Below are positions 1 through 7,311 of a stretch of 15,791 nucleotides of DNA, piece after piece (the first letter of the stretch is position 1; each line of letters starts with the position of its first letter). The stretch comes from an uncultured Pseudomonas sp. (lineage in GTDB: Bacteria; Pseudomonadota; Gammaproteobacteria; Pseudomonadales; Pseudomonadaceae), in assembly GCA_943914515.1 (NCBI GenBank), contig CALUCI010000131.1, forward strand, positions 1 to 15,791. The letters run 5' to 3'. Made by a program: the position numbers and the translations under genes. The notes beneath the pieces were generated by a model. That model was not told the origin of the DNA. It saw only the letters and a program-made list of their open reading frames with translations, and ran no database searches.

Positions 1-198
1 GCCACCGGCGGCGGCGACCACACCGGCGCTGCCGGTCCAGCCCTTTTCCGCCAGCACCACGCGGGCGCCCTGGGCAGCAGCGGACAACGCCGCCCAGATA
101 CCGGAAAGGCTGCCGCCGATGACCAGCACATCGGTGCTCAGGTCGAGGTCGTAACTGCTGTCACGCAGGCGTTGCGCGGTCGAAGCAGACGGGCTCAT
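1..198 (-). CDS. FAD-binding oxidoreductase, N-terminal part (cut by window edge)
   Basis: Only the first 66 codons are present; the gene runs leftward out of the window. Reading from the ATG at 198, a short variable leader is followed by a hydrophobic beta strand and a dinucleotide-binding loop, VLVIGGSLSGIWAA (about residues 24-37), then VVLAEKG (about 46-52), where the acidic residue at the end of the second strand would bind the FAD ribose. This start of a Rossmann fold is usual in the succinate dehydrogenase/fumarate reductase/AprA flavoprotein superfamily. The start codon shares one base with the stop of the ferredoxin gene (TGATG at 200-196), so the two are probably translationally coupled and the products probably form one complex, with electrons passing between clusters and FAD. 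The substrate cannot be told from this fragment. Confidence 0.8.
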   Translation of the reverse strand, partial: MSPSASTAQRLRDSSYDLDLSTDVLVIGGSLSGIWAALSAAAQGARVVLAEKGWTGSAGVVAAAGG

Positions 199-680
199 CA
201 GGCAGACCTCCGTGGCTCGGCGGACGCACGGGTGGCCAGCAGATCGGCGGCGAGTTCGTCGAAGCGGGAATAGCGGTGGCTTTCGTTGGTCTCGCCGATG
301 GCGTAGCTGTCGGAGCGGTGATTGGCCGCCAGCCCGCCCGGCGCGCCGACGCCCGACAGCAGCGTGGCGCTGTCGACGCGGGAGTGATGACGGGTGCTGC
401 CCGGCGCACGGCTGTCCCAGCCCAGCGCACGGCGAAAACTGCCCAGCGTGCCCGCGGCGAGCAGCGCCGGCACGTCCACCTGCTGCGGCGACGCCTGGGG
501 TGCGACAAACAGGCAGTCGACCGGGCAATAGGCTTCGCAGAGATAGCAGGTGCAGCAATCCTGCTGACGTGCGATCAGCGCCAGCTTGCGCGGCTCATCC
601 GCATCGAACACATCATTGGGGCAGACCCGCACACAGGCCATGCAACCGATGCAGAGATCATTCACGACAACTTCTATCAT
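198..680 (-). CDS. Dicluster 4Fe-4S ferredoxin, AprB-like partner of the flavoprotein
   Basis: A 160-residue protein starting at the ATG at 680. Two full cluster motifs lie in the first 60 residues: C10-x2-C13-x2-C16-x3-C20-P and C42-x2-C45-x2-C48-x3-C52-P, with extra cysteines at 43 and 56. The remaining roughly 100 residues have no cysteine and no known domain that I recognise. A small two-cluster ferredoxin with a long tail, next to an FAD subunit, resembles the beta subunit of adenylylsulfate reductase, whose tail wraps round the flavoprotein; this is family analogy only. The frame stays open upstream to 740, but the ATG at 680 begins the conserved domain and has a GGTGG ribosome-site candidate. 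Its stop overlaps the flavoprotein start by one base. Likely role: carrying electrons to or from the flavoprotein in the cytoplasm. Confidence 0.85.
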   Translation of the reverse strand: MIEVVVNDLCIGCMACVRVCPNDVFDADEPRKLALIARQQDCCTCYLCEAYCPVDCLFVAPQASPQQVDVPALLAAGTLGSFRRALGWDSRAPGSTRHHSRVDSATLLSGVGAPGGLAANHRSDSYAIGETNESHRYSRFDELAADLLATRASAEPRRSA

Positions 681-1335
681 TACGCCACCACTTTTAAAGT
701 TGGCGGAGTAAAACAAAACGGGGCAACTGCGGTCCAACAACGTTTTAAACTAAGGCTATATCAGCAGGCGCTATTAATTATTAATTATCCCTGGGTTCAA
801 GGATTTTGAATTCGCCAGGCGCAGTGCTGTTTCAGACAGGTCTGGAAAGTAGTTTGAATTTCGGCACAGATACCTGGCAGCCTCCGGTACTGGGGCCTGC
901 CTGAGCTGGCCGTTTCTTGAGCTAACGCTTTCACGCCACCCACTAACAGCACTACATCTTTCTACCGTGCTTTCAGCACCGAAGGTTTTTCTCAACAACA
1001 GCTTCTGCCCTGAGGACAGTAGAGACGAAGTAATAAAAATCAAACACCCTCTTTACAAAGCAATTAACAACCAGCAACAACCCCAAACTATCAACCCTTG
1101 GCACTCCGACGTTTCAGCCAAATAGAAAGTCTGCTCAATTCATTATCGGCTCCTCAGCCGACGGATATTGTCCAGATTCAGGCATACGCAAGCCCGCGCT
1201 TACCTGAACACGTGTTTTTCTGGATGTAATCTGTTCCCCGCCCGGCGCACAATTCGTCCTCTGCCATGGCGGCAGCGCACGCCTCGCCCGCCAACCGTTC
1301 CCAGCCCCTGTTCCTGTCCTGCCCGGAGACCCCGC
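681..1335. promoter_or_regulatory. Divergent intergenic region between ferredoxin and PucR-type regulator
   Basis: 655 bases with no convincing gene. The part nearest the ferredoxin gene is much richer in A and T than its surroundings, with a tandem heptamer ATTAATT-ATTAATT at 773-786 and a TATA-containing stretch near 756-762 that may be part of the leftward promoter. A 6-bp hairpin (TCGGCT/AGCCGA) lies at 1146-1161 on the regulator side. Open frames in this stretch (for example 774-1043, minus) have no recognisable domain and an unusual composition, so I read the region as regulatory. It is long enough to hold both promoters and operators for the PucR-type protein. Confidence 0.4.
683..705 (-). 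promoter_or_regulatory. Hairpin over the ferredoxin ribosome-binding site
   Basis: CGCCA (701-705 on the minus strand) pairs with TGGCG (683-687), and ACTTT (696-700) with AAAGT (690-694), with a two-base bulge. The fold covers the GGTGG that serves as Shine-Dalgarno for the ATG at 680. It may limit translation, or the symmetry may be a protein-binding site at the DNA level. No function has been shown. Confidence 0.35.
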
Positions 1336-2775
1336 ATGCTCACGGTTCAAAACCTGATCGCCATCGATCAGCTCAAGCTCCAGGCAGTCGCCGGTCTGGC
1401 CGGGGCCGGACGACTCATTACCTGGGCGCACAGTGTCGACCTGCCGGACCCCTGGCGCTGGGTATCGCCGGGCGACCTGGTGATGACCACCGGCGTGGGC
1501 CTGCCGGGCACTGCGCAAGCGCAGGTCGAATGGCTGGAACGGCTGGTGCAGAGCAATCCCAGCGCCCTGGTGATCGCGCCCAGGGAGGATGCTCCGGCGC
1601 TGACGCAGGCACTGCTGGATGCCGCCGACAGGCTGCTGTTTCCGGTACTGCGTGCCAGCTTCGAACTGGAGTTCGTCAAGCTGTCCCACTGTGTGATCGA
1701 AAGCGTGCTGCAGGCTCAGCGCGAGCGCTTCAATGCCAGCGAGCGGTTGTTTCAGACCTATGCCGAGGCGCTGCGCAAACAGCCGGAAATGGCCGGACGC
1801 CTGTCGATTCTGGCCAATGCACTGGGCATGAGCCTGGCCATCGAAGATGCGGTCAGCGGCATCAGAATCGTCGAGGCGCAAAGCGCAGCGGTGCAGGCAG
1901 TGGATCACCTCGAGCGCATACCGATCGGCGGCCGGGTGCGGGCCAATCTGCTGATCACCAGCCGCGCCCGGCGAACACTCGACGACTCCATCCTGGTGCG
2001 TTCACTGGTGGGCCTGTTGGGGGTCGAGCTAGAACGCCTGATGATCCAGCGCGACCAGCAGCGGGAAGAAGGCGCGGCGTTGCTGCGCAGCATGATCGAC
2101 AGCACCACCGAGTTCACCTTCGCCCTGCCCATGCTGCAACGTCACGGCCTCGCCGGCACGCTGGTAAGCCTGGTGATCGTGCCGGGGACCGACGGGCCAT
2201 GGTCCGCAGAGGATATCCATCATGCCCCTGCATTCCATCATGCCGGGCCGCTGCTGCTGGCCGAAAAAGACCGGTTGCTGGCGATCAGCCGGGATGAGCC
2301 CGCTGCGTTGCAGGCGTTGCGCAATGCCCTCGGCCCGGGCAGCGTGATCGGGGTCAGCGGCCCGATCGCGCCGGCAACCGGTCTGCGCGAGAGTTTCAGG
2401 CAGGCGCGCCTTGCCCTGGTCCAGGCGCAGGAGCTCGACAAGGCGGTACTGCATTACGGCGAGGCGGAAACGGGGCTGATCATGGCGCCAAAGAGCCTGT
2501 CCGAGGCGCGGGCGCTGGTCGGGCGCTACCTCGGCCCATTGATCGAGCATGACCGTACCCAGGGTGCCGCGCTGGTAGCGACGCTGACGACCTTTCTTCG
2601 TAATGATGGCAACTGGAAAGCGACGGCCTTCGACCTCGGCGTCCATCGTCAGACCCTCGTCTACCGGCTGAAGCTGGTCGAGCAGTTGACCGGGATCAAA
2701 CCGACGACGACCAGCGGAATTGCGCGCTTCTGGATTGCCATTCAGGCCGGCAGGAACACCGAACTGTTGGCTTGA
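1336..2775 (+). CDS. PucR/CdaR-type transcriptional regulator
   Basis: 479 residues from the ATG at 1336, which has a GGAG ribosome site at 1325-1328; the open frame begins at 1168 but the first 56 codons look non-coding. The N-terminus (LTVQNLIAIDQLKLQAVAG, then a VSPGDLVMTTG motif near residue 50) is the PucR N-terminal ligand-sensing domain. A central variable region of the CdaR/GGDEF-like type follows. The last 60 residues hold the HTH_30 domain typical of the family: NWKATAFDLGVHRQTLVYRL with a following LxGI. Such proteins usually activate catabolic or purine/sugar-acid genes in response to a pathway metabolite. It is divergent from the ferredoxin-flavoprotein pair, its most likely target, although the downstream receptor gene is convergent and unrelated. 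The inducer is unknown. Confidence 0.9.
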   Translation: MLTVQNLIAIDQLKLQAVAGLAGAGRLITWAHSVDLPDPWRWVSPGDLVMTTGVGLPGTAQAQVEWLERLVQSNPSALVIAPREDAPALTQALLDAADRLLFPVLRASFELEFVKLSHCVIESVLQAQRERFNASERLFQTYAEALRKQPEMAGRLSILANALGMSLAIEDAVSGIRIVEAQSAAVQAVDHLERIPIGGRVRANLLITSRARRTLDDSILVRSLVGLLGVELERLMIQRDQQREEGAALLRSMIDSTTEFTFALPMLQRHGLAGTLVSLVIVPGTDGPWSAEDIHHAPAFHHAGPLLLAEKDRLLAISRDEPAALQALRNALGPGSVIGVSGPIAPATGLRESFRQARLALVQAQELDKAVLHYGEAETGLIMAPKSLSEARALVGRYLGPLIEHDRTQGAALVATLTTFLRNDGNWKATAFDLGVHRQTLVYRLKLVEQLTGIKPTTTSGIARFWIAIQAGRNTELLA

Positions 2776-2792
2776 GGTGCCAGGTCTACGAT

Positions 2793-2820
2793 GGCTTCGC
2801 CGCCGATTGCGGCTGAAGCC
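2793..2820. terminator. Hairpin between convergent genes, possible bidirectional terminator
   Basis: GGCTTC (2793-2798) pairs with GAAGCC (2815-2820), and GCCGC (2799-2803) with GCGGC (2809-2813) around a one-base bulge, with loop CGATT. It lies between the stops of the PucR-type regulator (2775) and the TonB-dependent receptor (2848). Neither side has a good T run, so intrinsic termination is uncertain. Confidence 0.4.
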
Positions 2821-2847
2821 GCGCCCGCACAGACTGCAGCGCCCCTC

Positions 2848-5349
2848 TCAGAATGTCCCCCGCAACGTCAGCATGTAGTTGCGCGGTTCCCCATACCAGT
2901 TGTTGAACGCATTGGTCCCGACACTGCGGTAGTAGGTCTTGTCGAACAGGTTGTTGCCGTTCAGCGACAGGGTCCAGTGATCGTCCACTTTGTAGTCCAC
3001 CAGCGCATTCCACACCGCGTATCCGGCCTGCTCGTACTGGAACGGGTTGACGGTAGTGATGATCTGGCCCTGGTCGCCCTTCACGCTCGACGTCCCGCTC
3101 ACATAATTGCGGCTCTGGATGGTCGCGCCCGCGCCCACTTTCCAGCGCTCCCAGCTACCCGGAAGCTGATAACTGGTGAAGACCTTGAACAGGTGCTTCG
3201 GCGTCTGCGTGCTCAACGGCTTGCCGACATTGGACGCGGTTCCGGTCTTGAGCTGCTTGTTGAGGTTGAAGGTGTAGCCCGCACCGATCTGCCAGCCAGT
3301 GAGAATCTCGCCGCTGATCTCCGCATCGAAGCCCTTGCTCACCACCTTGCCCGCCGCTTCATAGCAGCACGGATTGCCTTCCGAGGCCTGGGCGGTGACC
3401 AGCATGTACTCGTTCTCGCGCTTGGTGTAGTACGCCGCCAGCGAGAGGTTCAGGCGCTTGTCGAACAGCTCGGCCTTGGTCCCCAGTTCGTAGGTGTCGC
3501 CGGTCATGGGCTTGAGCGACTGATAATTGGTGTCGAGGTAGTTGGTCTGCGGCGAGAAAATCCGGCTGTAGCTGGTGTACACCGTCCACTGGTCGTTCAG
3601 GTCGTAGACCAGGCCGCCATAGGGCGTGATGACCCCGCTTTCGCTGCCGCCGGTGGGGTAGACCATGCCGTCGCCTGGAGTCACGCTGGTGATGTTGTCG
3701 TCGTAGTCCGAATAACGCGCGCCGGCGATCAGGGTCAGCGGTTCAGCCAGCTTCAGGCGCAGGGTCGAATAGGCCCCGGTCTTGCGCTGGTTCCACGCCG
3801 GGAAGGTGATGTACAGCTCTGGTAGCGCCCCTTGCGGTATATCGGCGATGTCGCTGACGCCAGGCCTCACCGGAATGTTGCGGATGCCGAGGCGATAGGA
3901 ATCGAAACTGCGCCGGGTCTCCTGATGATCGACGCCGAACAGTATCTCGTGCTCCAGGCCGAAGGCATCGAAGTGCCCGGCGACGTTGGCGTCATACAGG
4001 TCCTGGTCGATGCTGTAGTCCCGCGCCCAGTGCTGGAAGTTGGAGCCGATCCCAGTGCTCTGGTCCAGCGTGCCGGTGGCCTGGCCGATGTTCTGGGTCA
4101 CATCCTGGTGATAGCGGCTGTAGCTGGCGCTGCCCCTCCAGCGCTCGTTGAAACTGTGCTCCAGCTTGGCGAACAGTTCGTTGGTTTCGTAGCGGGCGCT
4201 CGACCAGTCGGCGCTCAGCGAGGTGTCGCGGGGCAGGCCGATGTCATCGCCGGTGTTGTAGCGCGGCAGGCCGCTGTCCCAGTAGCCATCGATCTTGCGC
4301 CACTGGTGGCTGCCGCCGAAGGTGAGCAAGGTGTCCGGGGTCAGATCGGCTTCGAGCACACCGTAGAAAACGTTCTTCTCGCTGCTGGTGGTGTCGTAGA
4401 AATAGTCGCGGTCTTCCACCGCCGCCACCGCCCGTCCACGCAGACGGCCGTCGAAACCCAGCGGGCCGGTGATGTCCAGTTCCTGCCGGTAGTTGTCCCA
4501 GCTACCGGCAGAGGTGGTGGTCTTGAACTGGTTGTAGGCCAGCGGCTTCTTGCGCACCAGATTGAGGGTACCGCCCGGCTCGCCGGTGCCACTGAACAGA
4601 CCATCGGAACCACGCAGGATCTCGACATGATCGTAGATCGCGAGGTCGGCCAGCGACTGGTAGTTTTGCTGGCGGACTGCCGGAGCGTTGCCATCGGTCT
4701 GGATGCTGGTGACCTGGAAGCCACGGGAGTAGAAGCTTGCATCCACATCGTTGCCGCCCACCACGGTGACCCCGGTGAGCTTGTCCAGCGCCTGGTTGAC
4801 GTTGCTGATGCCCTGGTCCTCGATGCTCTGCCGGGTCAGCACCGACACCGATTGCGGGATCTCTCGCAGCGCCTTGGGAGTCTTGCCGCCGACACTGACC
4901 GCCCCCGTGGTGTAGGACCCGGTATTCTCGGTGGTCTCGCCCAGCCCGGCACCCTTGATACTGGTCGGGCCCAGTTCCAGCGCGCCGGTCTGCGGAACGG
5001 CGATCAGGCTGTAGCGCCCCTCGCCTTCACGCTGCACCTGCAGGCCACTACCGGCCAGCAACTGGGCGATGCCGTGAGCGAAGGAGTAGCGTCCGTGAAT
5101 GCCCTGGGTGTGTCGGCCTTCGGTCTGCGCCGAGCCGAACGACAGGGTCACGCCGCTGGCGGCGGCGAACTGGCTGAGGGCAGTGCCCAGCGGGCCTGCG
5201 GCGATCTCGTAGTCCTGCTCCTGACTGGCGCTCTGCGCCCAGGCCGGCGCGGTCACGGCCATGACCGGCAGAACGCCGACCAGGCTCAGACTGAACATTG
5301 CGCGCTGGATATTCGACCGCAGGGCGGTCTTCCTGAAGAGGTGGCTCAT
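2848..5349 (-). CDS. TonB-dependent siderophore receptor with signalling (STN) domain
   Basis: 833 residues. The start at 5349 has an AGGAAG ribosome site seven bases upstream. A signal peptide ends at about residue 38 (AWA-Q). Residues about 47-116 form the STN domain (YEIAAGPLGTALSQFAAASG onward) that contacts a FecR-type regulator in the periplasm. The plug follows with IPQSVSVLTRQSIEDQGI, then a long beta-barrel ending in aromatic residues with a terminal Phe (MLTLRGTF), the signal for outer-membrane insertion. Length and layout match the FpvA/FoxA/FhuE transducer class. It lies 113 bases downstream of the fecR-like gene, so the three genes form one signalling cassette: ligand binding would be relayed through FecR to the sigma factor, which then transcribes this gene. 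The exact ligand, probably a ferric xenosiderophore, cannot be read from sequence. Confidence 0.95.
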   Translation of the reverse strand: MSHLFRKTALRSNIQRAMFSLSLVGVLPVMAVTAPAWAQSASQEQDYEIAAGPLGTALSQFAAASGVTLSFGSAQTEGRHTQGIHGRYSFAHGIAQLLAGSGLQVQREGEGRYSLIAVPQTGALELGPTSIKGAGLGETTENTGSYTTGAVSVGGKTPKALREIPQSVSVLTRQSIEDQGISNVNQALDKLTGVTVVGGNDVDASFYSRGFQVTSIQTDGNAPAVRQQNYQSLADLAIYDHVEILRGSDGLFSGTGEPGGTLNLVRKKPLAYNQFKTTTSAGSWDNYRQELDITGPLGFDGRLRGRAVAAVEDRDYFYDTTSSEKNVFYGVLEADLTPDTLLTFGGSHQWRKIDGYWDSGLPRYNTGDDIGLPRDTSLSADWSSARYETNELFAKLEHSFNERWRGSASYSRYHQDVTQNIGQATGTLDQSTGIGSNFQHWARDYSIDQDLYDANVAGHFDAFGLEHEILFGVDHQETRRSFDSYRLGIRNIPVRPGVSDIADIPQGALPELYITFPAWNQRKTGAYSTLRLKLAEPLTLIAGARYSDYDDNITSVTPGDGMVYPTGGSESGVITPYGGLVYDLNDQWTVYTSYSRIFSPQTNYLDTNYQSLKPMTGDTYELGTKAELFDKRLNLSLAAYYTKRENEYMLVTAQASEGNPCCYEAAGKVVSKGFDAEISGEILTGWQIGAGYTFNLNKQLKTGTASNVGKPLSTQTPKHLFKVFTSYQLPGSWERWKVGAGATIQSRNYVSGTSSVKGDQGQIITTVNPFQYEQAGYAVWNALVDYKVDDHWTLSLNGNNLFDKTYYRSVGTNAFNNWYGEPRNYMLTLRGTF

Positions 5350-5462
5350 GTAACGCTTCCTGTGCCGTGGCGGTGAAGGCGGCTGAAAGACCGCTCTACA
5401 GAGGGAGCCGAACGGGGATGAAAATCGGCAAGGAAGAATCGAAGATTTTTTTCGGCACCGGC
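5350..5462 (-). promoter_or_regulatory. Gap between fecR-like gene and receptor gene; probable site of the sigma-dependent receptor promoter
   Basis: The 113-base gap is where the ECF-sigma-dependent promoter of the receptor should lie in this class of cassette. It holds a short A-rich tract on the minus strand (GAAAAAAATC, near 5446-5455) in an otherwise GC-rich context, which could be the -35 region, but I cannot assign both promoter elements. Confidence 0.3.
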
Positions 5463-6428
5463 TCAGACCGCCTCGACCCGCGTCCAGTACCGCGAGAAGC
5501 GTCGCAAGCGCACCGGCAGCGACACCGGCAGGTTGGCCAGCACACCGTCGATATCATCGAGGCGAAACGCCCCGGAAATCCGCAGTGCACTCACCGCTTC
5601 GGCGCAGCCGAGGTAGCCCGGTCGATAGCGCGACAGTTCCCGCAGGAAATCGTCCAGCCGCCAGTCGATGGCCACCAGCAGGCCGCGGGTCCAGGCGTTG
5701 TCCTCGCTGGCGGCCGTGCGGATGCGGCCCAGTTCGGCCGAGCCGAACGTCAGCGCCTGCCCCGCCTCGATCCGCTGGCTGAGCAACGGCTTGTCCCGTG
5801 GTCGCACTTCCACCGCGTGGGCCTGTACCGCCACCGTGCTGAAGCCCTGCTCCAGCCGCACATCGAAGCGCGTGCCCAACGCCAGCACACGGCCATGGGG
5901 CGTTTCCACCGACAGCGGTCTGGGCGGCGCACGGTCGGTGGCGGTAGTGACGAAAATCTCGCCCTGGCGCAGGTGGATCACCCGCTCGTGCTCGTCGAAG
6001 ACGATATCCACACGAGTGTCTGTGTTCAGTTCCAGACTGCTGCCATCGGCCAGGGTCACCTGCCGCCGCTCACCGGTGCGGGTGGCGAAATCGACGCTGT
6101 AGGGCGAGGCGCGATAACCGCCGAAGCTGGCCGCACCGGCCGCCAACAGCAAGGCTAGCTTGAGGCCCTGGCGACGCTGGATGCCCAGGCTCGACAGCAC
6201 CGGCATTGCCACATCACGAGGCACGCCGTGCAGTTGCTGCTGCAAGCGCTCGATCCGCGCCCAGGCCCTGGCGTGCTCCGGGCTTGCGTCCAGCCAGCAC
6301 TGCCACTTACCGCGCTGCTCGGCACTGACCTCGGCGTCGTGCAAGAGCAGGTACCACTGCACCGCAGCCTGCAGATGCGCTTCGCCCGGCCCTGGGCCGG
6401 GGTTCAATCGTCCATGAGCAGGATGCAT
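5463..6428 (-). CDS. FecR-family anti-sigma/sigma-regulator protein
   Basis: 321 residues. The N-terminal part (about 18-62, with QWYLLLHDAEVSAEQRGKW and WLDASPEHARAW) is the cytoplasmic DUF4880-type segment that binds the sigma factor. A single hydrophobic segment at about 89-105 (LKLALLLAAGAASFGGY) is the membrane anchor. The FecR domain follows at about 113-210 (VTLADGSSLELNTDT, VETPHGRVLALGTRFDV), and the C-terminal 65 residues form the periplasmic part expected to contact the receptor's STN domain. The length is normal for the family. The ATG at 6428 lies inside the end of the sigma gene, giving a 25-base overlap that suggests translational coupling. Its role would be to hold the sigma factor inactive, or help activate it, until the receptor binds its ferric ligand. 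Confidence 0.95.
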   Translation of the reverse strand: MHPAHGRLNPGPGPGEAHLQAAVQWYLLLHDAEVSAEQRGKWQCWLDASPEHARAWARIERLQQQLHGVPRDVAMPVLSSLGIQRRQGLKLALLLAAGAASFGGYRASPYSVDFATRTGERRQVTLADGSSLELNTDTRVDIVFDEHERVIHLRQGEIFVTTATDRAPPRPLSVETPHGRVLALGTRFDVRLEQGFSTVAVQAHAVEVRPRDKPLLSQRIEAGQALTFGSAELGRIRTAASEDNAWTRGLLVAIDWRLDDFLRELSRYRPGYLGCAEAVSALRISGAFRLDDIDGVLANLPVSLPVRLRRFSRYWTRVEAV

Positions 6429-6916
6429 TGCATCAGCGCCTTGCCCAGGTGGTTCTTCACCGTCGTCACCGACAGCCCCAGTTGCTTGCCGACCTCGACG
6501 TAGCTCAGGCCGTCGAGCTGCACCATCAGAAAAATCTGCCGAGTACGCGCGCCAAGACCATCGAGCATGGCGTCGATGGCCAACAGCGATTCGATGATCT
6601 GGTGATAAGTCTCCGGGGAAATCTGCAACGGCTCGGGCCGCGCGGCCAGGGCGTCAAGATAGGCCTGCTCCAGCACCCGACGACGCGCCTTGTCGATCAA
6701 CAGGCCACGGGCGATGGTCACTAGGTAATGCCGAGGCTCACGCAACGCAGGCAACTGGCGCAGGGTCAGCACCCGCAGGAAGGTGTCCTGGGCGAGGTCG
6801 GCGGCATCGGCACTGTTGCCGATACGACTGCGCAGCCAGCCCTTCAGCCAGCCGTGGTGCGCACCGTACAGATGCTCGATATCCGACAGCGTTGAAGCCT
6901 TGCACCTTGCATCCAT
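6404..6916 (-). CDS. FecI-family ECF sigma factor
   Basis: 170 residues, normal for this family. Sigma region 2 spans about residues 12-80, with DAADLAQDTFLRVL and the -10 recognition helix PRHYLVTIARGLLIDKARRR. Region 4 spans about 110-165, with the -35-binding helix-turn-helix LSYVEVGKQLGLSVTTVKNH. It directs core RNA polymerase to the receptor gene when released by the FecR-like protein encoded immediately downstream. A Fur-box match 18 bases before the start codon (6934-6952) suggests repression when iron is replete. The Shine-Dalgarno region is weak (GACGG). The ATG at 6916 begins the conserved domain at a normal distance. Confidence 0.95.
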   Translation of the reverse strand: MDARCKASTLSDIEHLYGAHHGWLKGWLRSRIGNSADAADLAQDTFLRVLTLRQLPALREPRHYLVTIARGLLIDKARRRVLEQAYLDALAARPEPLQISPETYHQIIESLLAIDAMLDGLGARTRQIFLMVQLDGLSYVEVGKQLGLSVTTVKNHLGKALMQCILLMDD

Positions 6917-6933
6917 GGTTGACCGTCACAAAT

Positions 6934-6952
6934 GGTAATAACTCTCAATATT
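6934..6952 (-). promoter_or_regulatory. Fur box upstream of the ECF sigma gene
   Basis: On the minus strand the 19-mer AATATTGAGAGTTATTACC matches the classical Fur consensus GATAATGATAATCATTATC at 13 of 19 positions by my own alignment. It sits 18 bases upstream of the FecI-type start codon, where Fur sites of iron-starvation sigma genes are expected. The match is seen in the sequence; binding is inferred. Confidence 0.65.
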
Positions 6953-7111
6953 GTCTGCATATTGCGAGAGCAGGTGCAAGGGTGGGTCAAAAGATGTTGC
7001 ATATAGGCCGTAAAACTCACCGATTTCCGGCTTTCTTGTAGGCAATTTCCCAAGCATACTTCCGCGCCCATTGAGTCCTTGCGCACAGGGATATGGCTAC
7101 CTAGTCTTCGG

Positions 7112-7135
7112 CGGTCGCTGCCAAATCAGCGACCG
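7112..7135 (+). ncRNA. 9-bp hairpin at the start of the DUF3077 leader
   Basis: CGGTCGCTG (7112-7120) and CAGCGACCG (7127-7135) form a perfect stem with loop CCAAAT, followed by GTTTT. It may be the 5' domain of the structured leader or an upstream terminator/attenuator. Confidence 0.5.
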
Positions 7136-7138
7136 GTT

Positions 7139-7284
7139 TTGACAGACCGACCCTCAACCCTGTGCTGTTTTCATGGCAGCTGTACGTGTGGGCGCCTCCG
7201 GGCGCGCCAGGGTTTCGGGGTTCCACCTGGTCTGTCAACCCGCGTACAGCTGCCACCATTGTTTGACAGCAGGCCGTGGCAGCT
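7139..7284 (+). ncRNA. Structured leader with interleaved and duplicated inverted repeats upstream of the DUF3077 gene
   Basis: Segment A (7139-7148, TTGACAGACC) is a perfect inverted repeat of A' (7229-7238). Segment B (7174-7186, TGGCAGCTGTACG) is a perfect 13-bp inverted repeat of B' (7243-7255). The order A-B-A'-B' is interleaved, so both stems can form together only as a pseudoknot. A small GC hairpin (GCGCC-TCCG-GGCGC, 7192-7205) lies between B and A'. Second copies follow: TTGACAG at 7263-7269 can pair with A' (7 bp), and GTGGCAGCT at 7276-7284 can pair with B' (7248-7256, 9 bp). The upstream and downstream copies therefore compete for A' and B', as in a switch. It ends 27 bases before the DUF3077 start codon. 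From memory, similar leaders precede DUF3077 genes elsewhere in Pseudomonas; this is not verified here. Confidence 0.6.
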
Positions 7285-7311
7285 CCTTCAGGCAAACCCC
7301 GAGATCTGCTT

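Larger units (their letters stand above)
6917..7311. promoter_or_regulatory. Divergent region between ECF sigma gene and DUF3077 gene
   Basis: 395 bases without a protein gene. The left third (to about 7000) is AT-rich and carries the Fur box and presumably the sigma-gene promoter. The right half, from about 7104, is GC-rich and almost fully occupied by inverted repeats described separately. Small open frames on both strands here lie over the repeats and have no domain signature, so I do not call them. Confidence 0.6.

Noticed and set aside
774..1043. 89-codon leftward open frame in the ferredoxin-regulator gap
   Set aside because: No clear ribosome site, no domain, odd composition; more likely part of the regulatory region.
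2791..5376. Long rightward open frames (344 and 514 codons) opposite the receptor gene
   Set aside because: They lie antisense to a complete TonB-dependent receptor, lack any domain, and are the mirror-frame openings expected at high GC.
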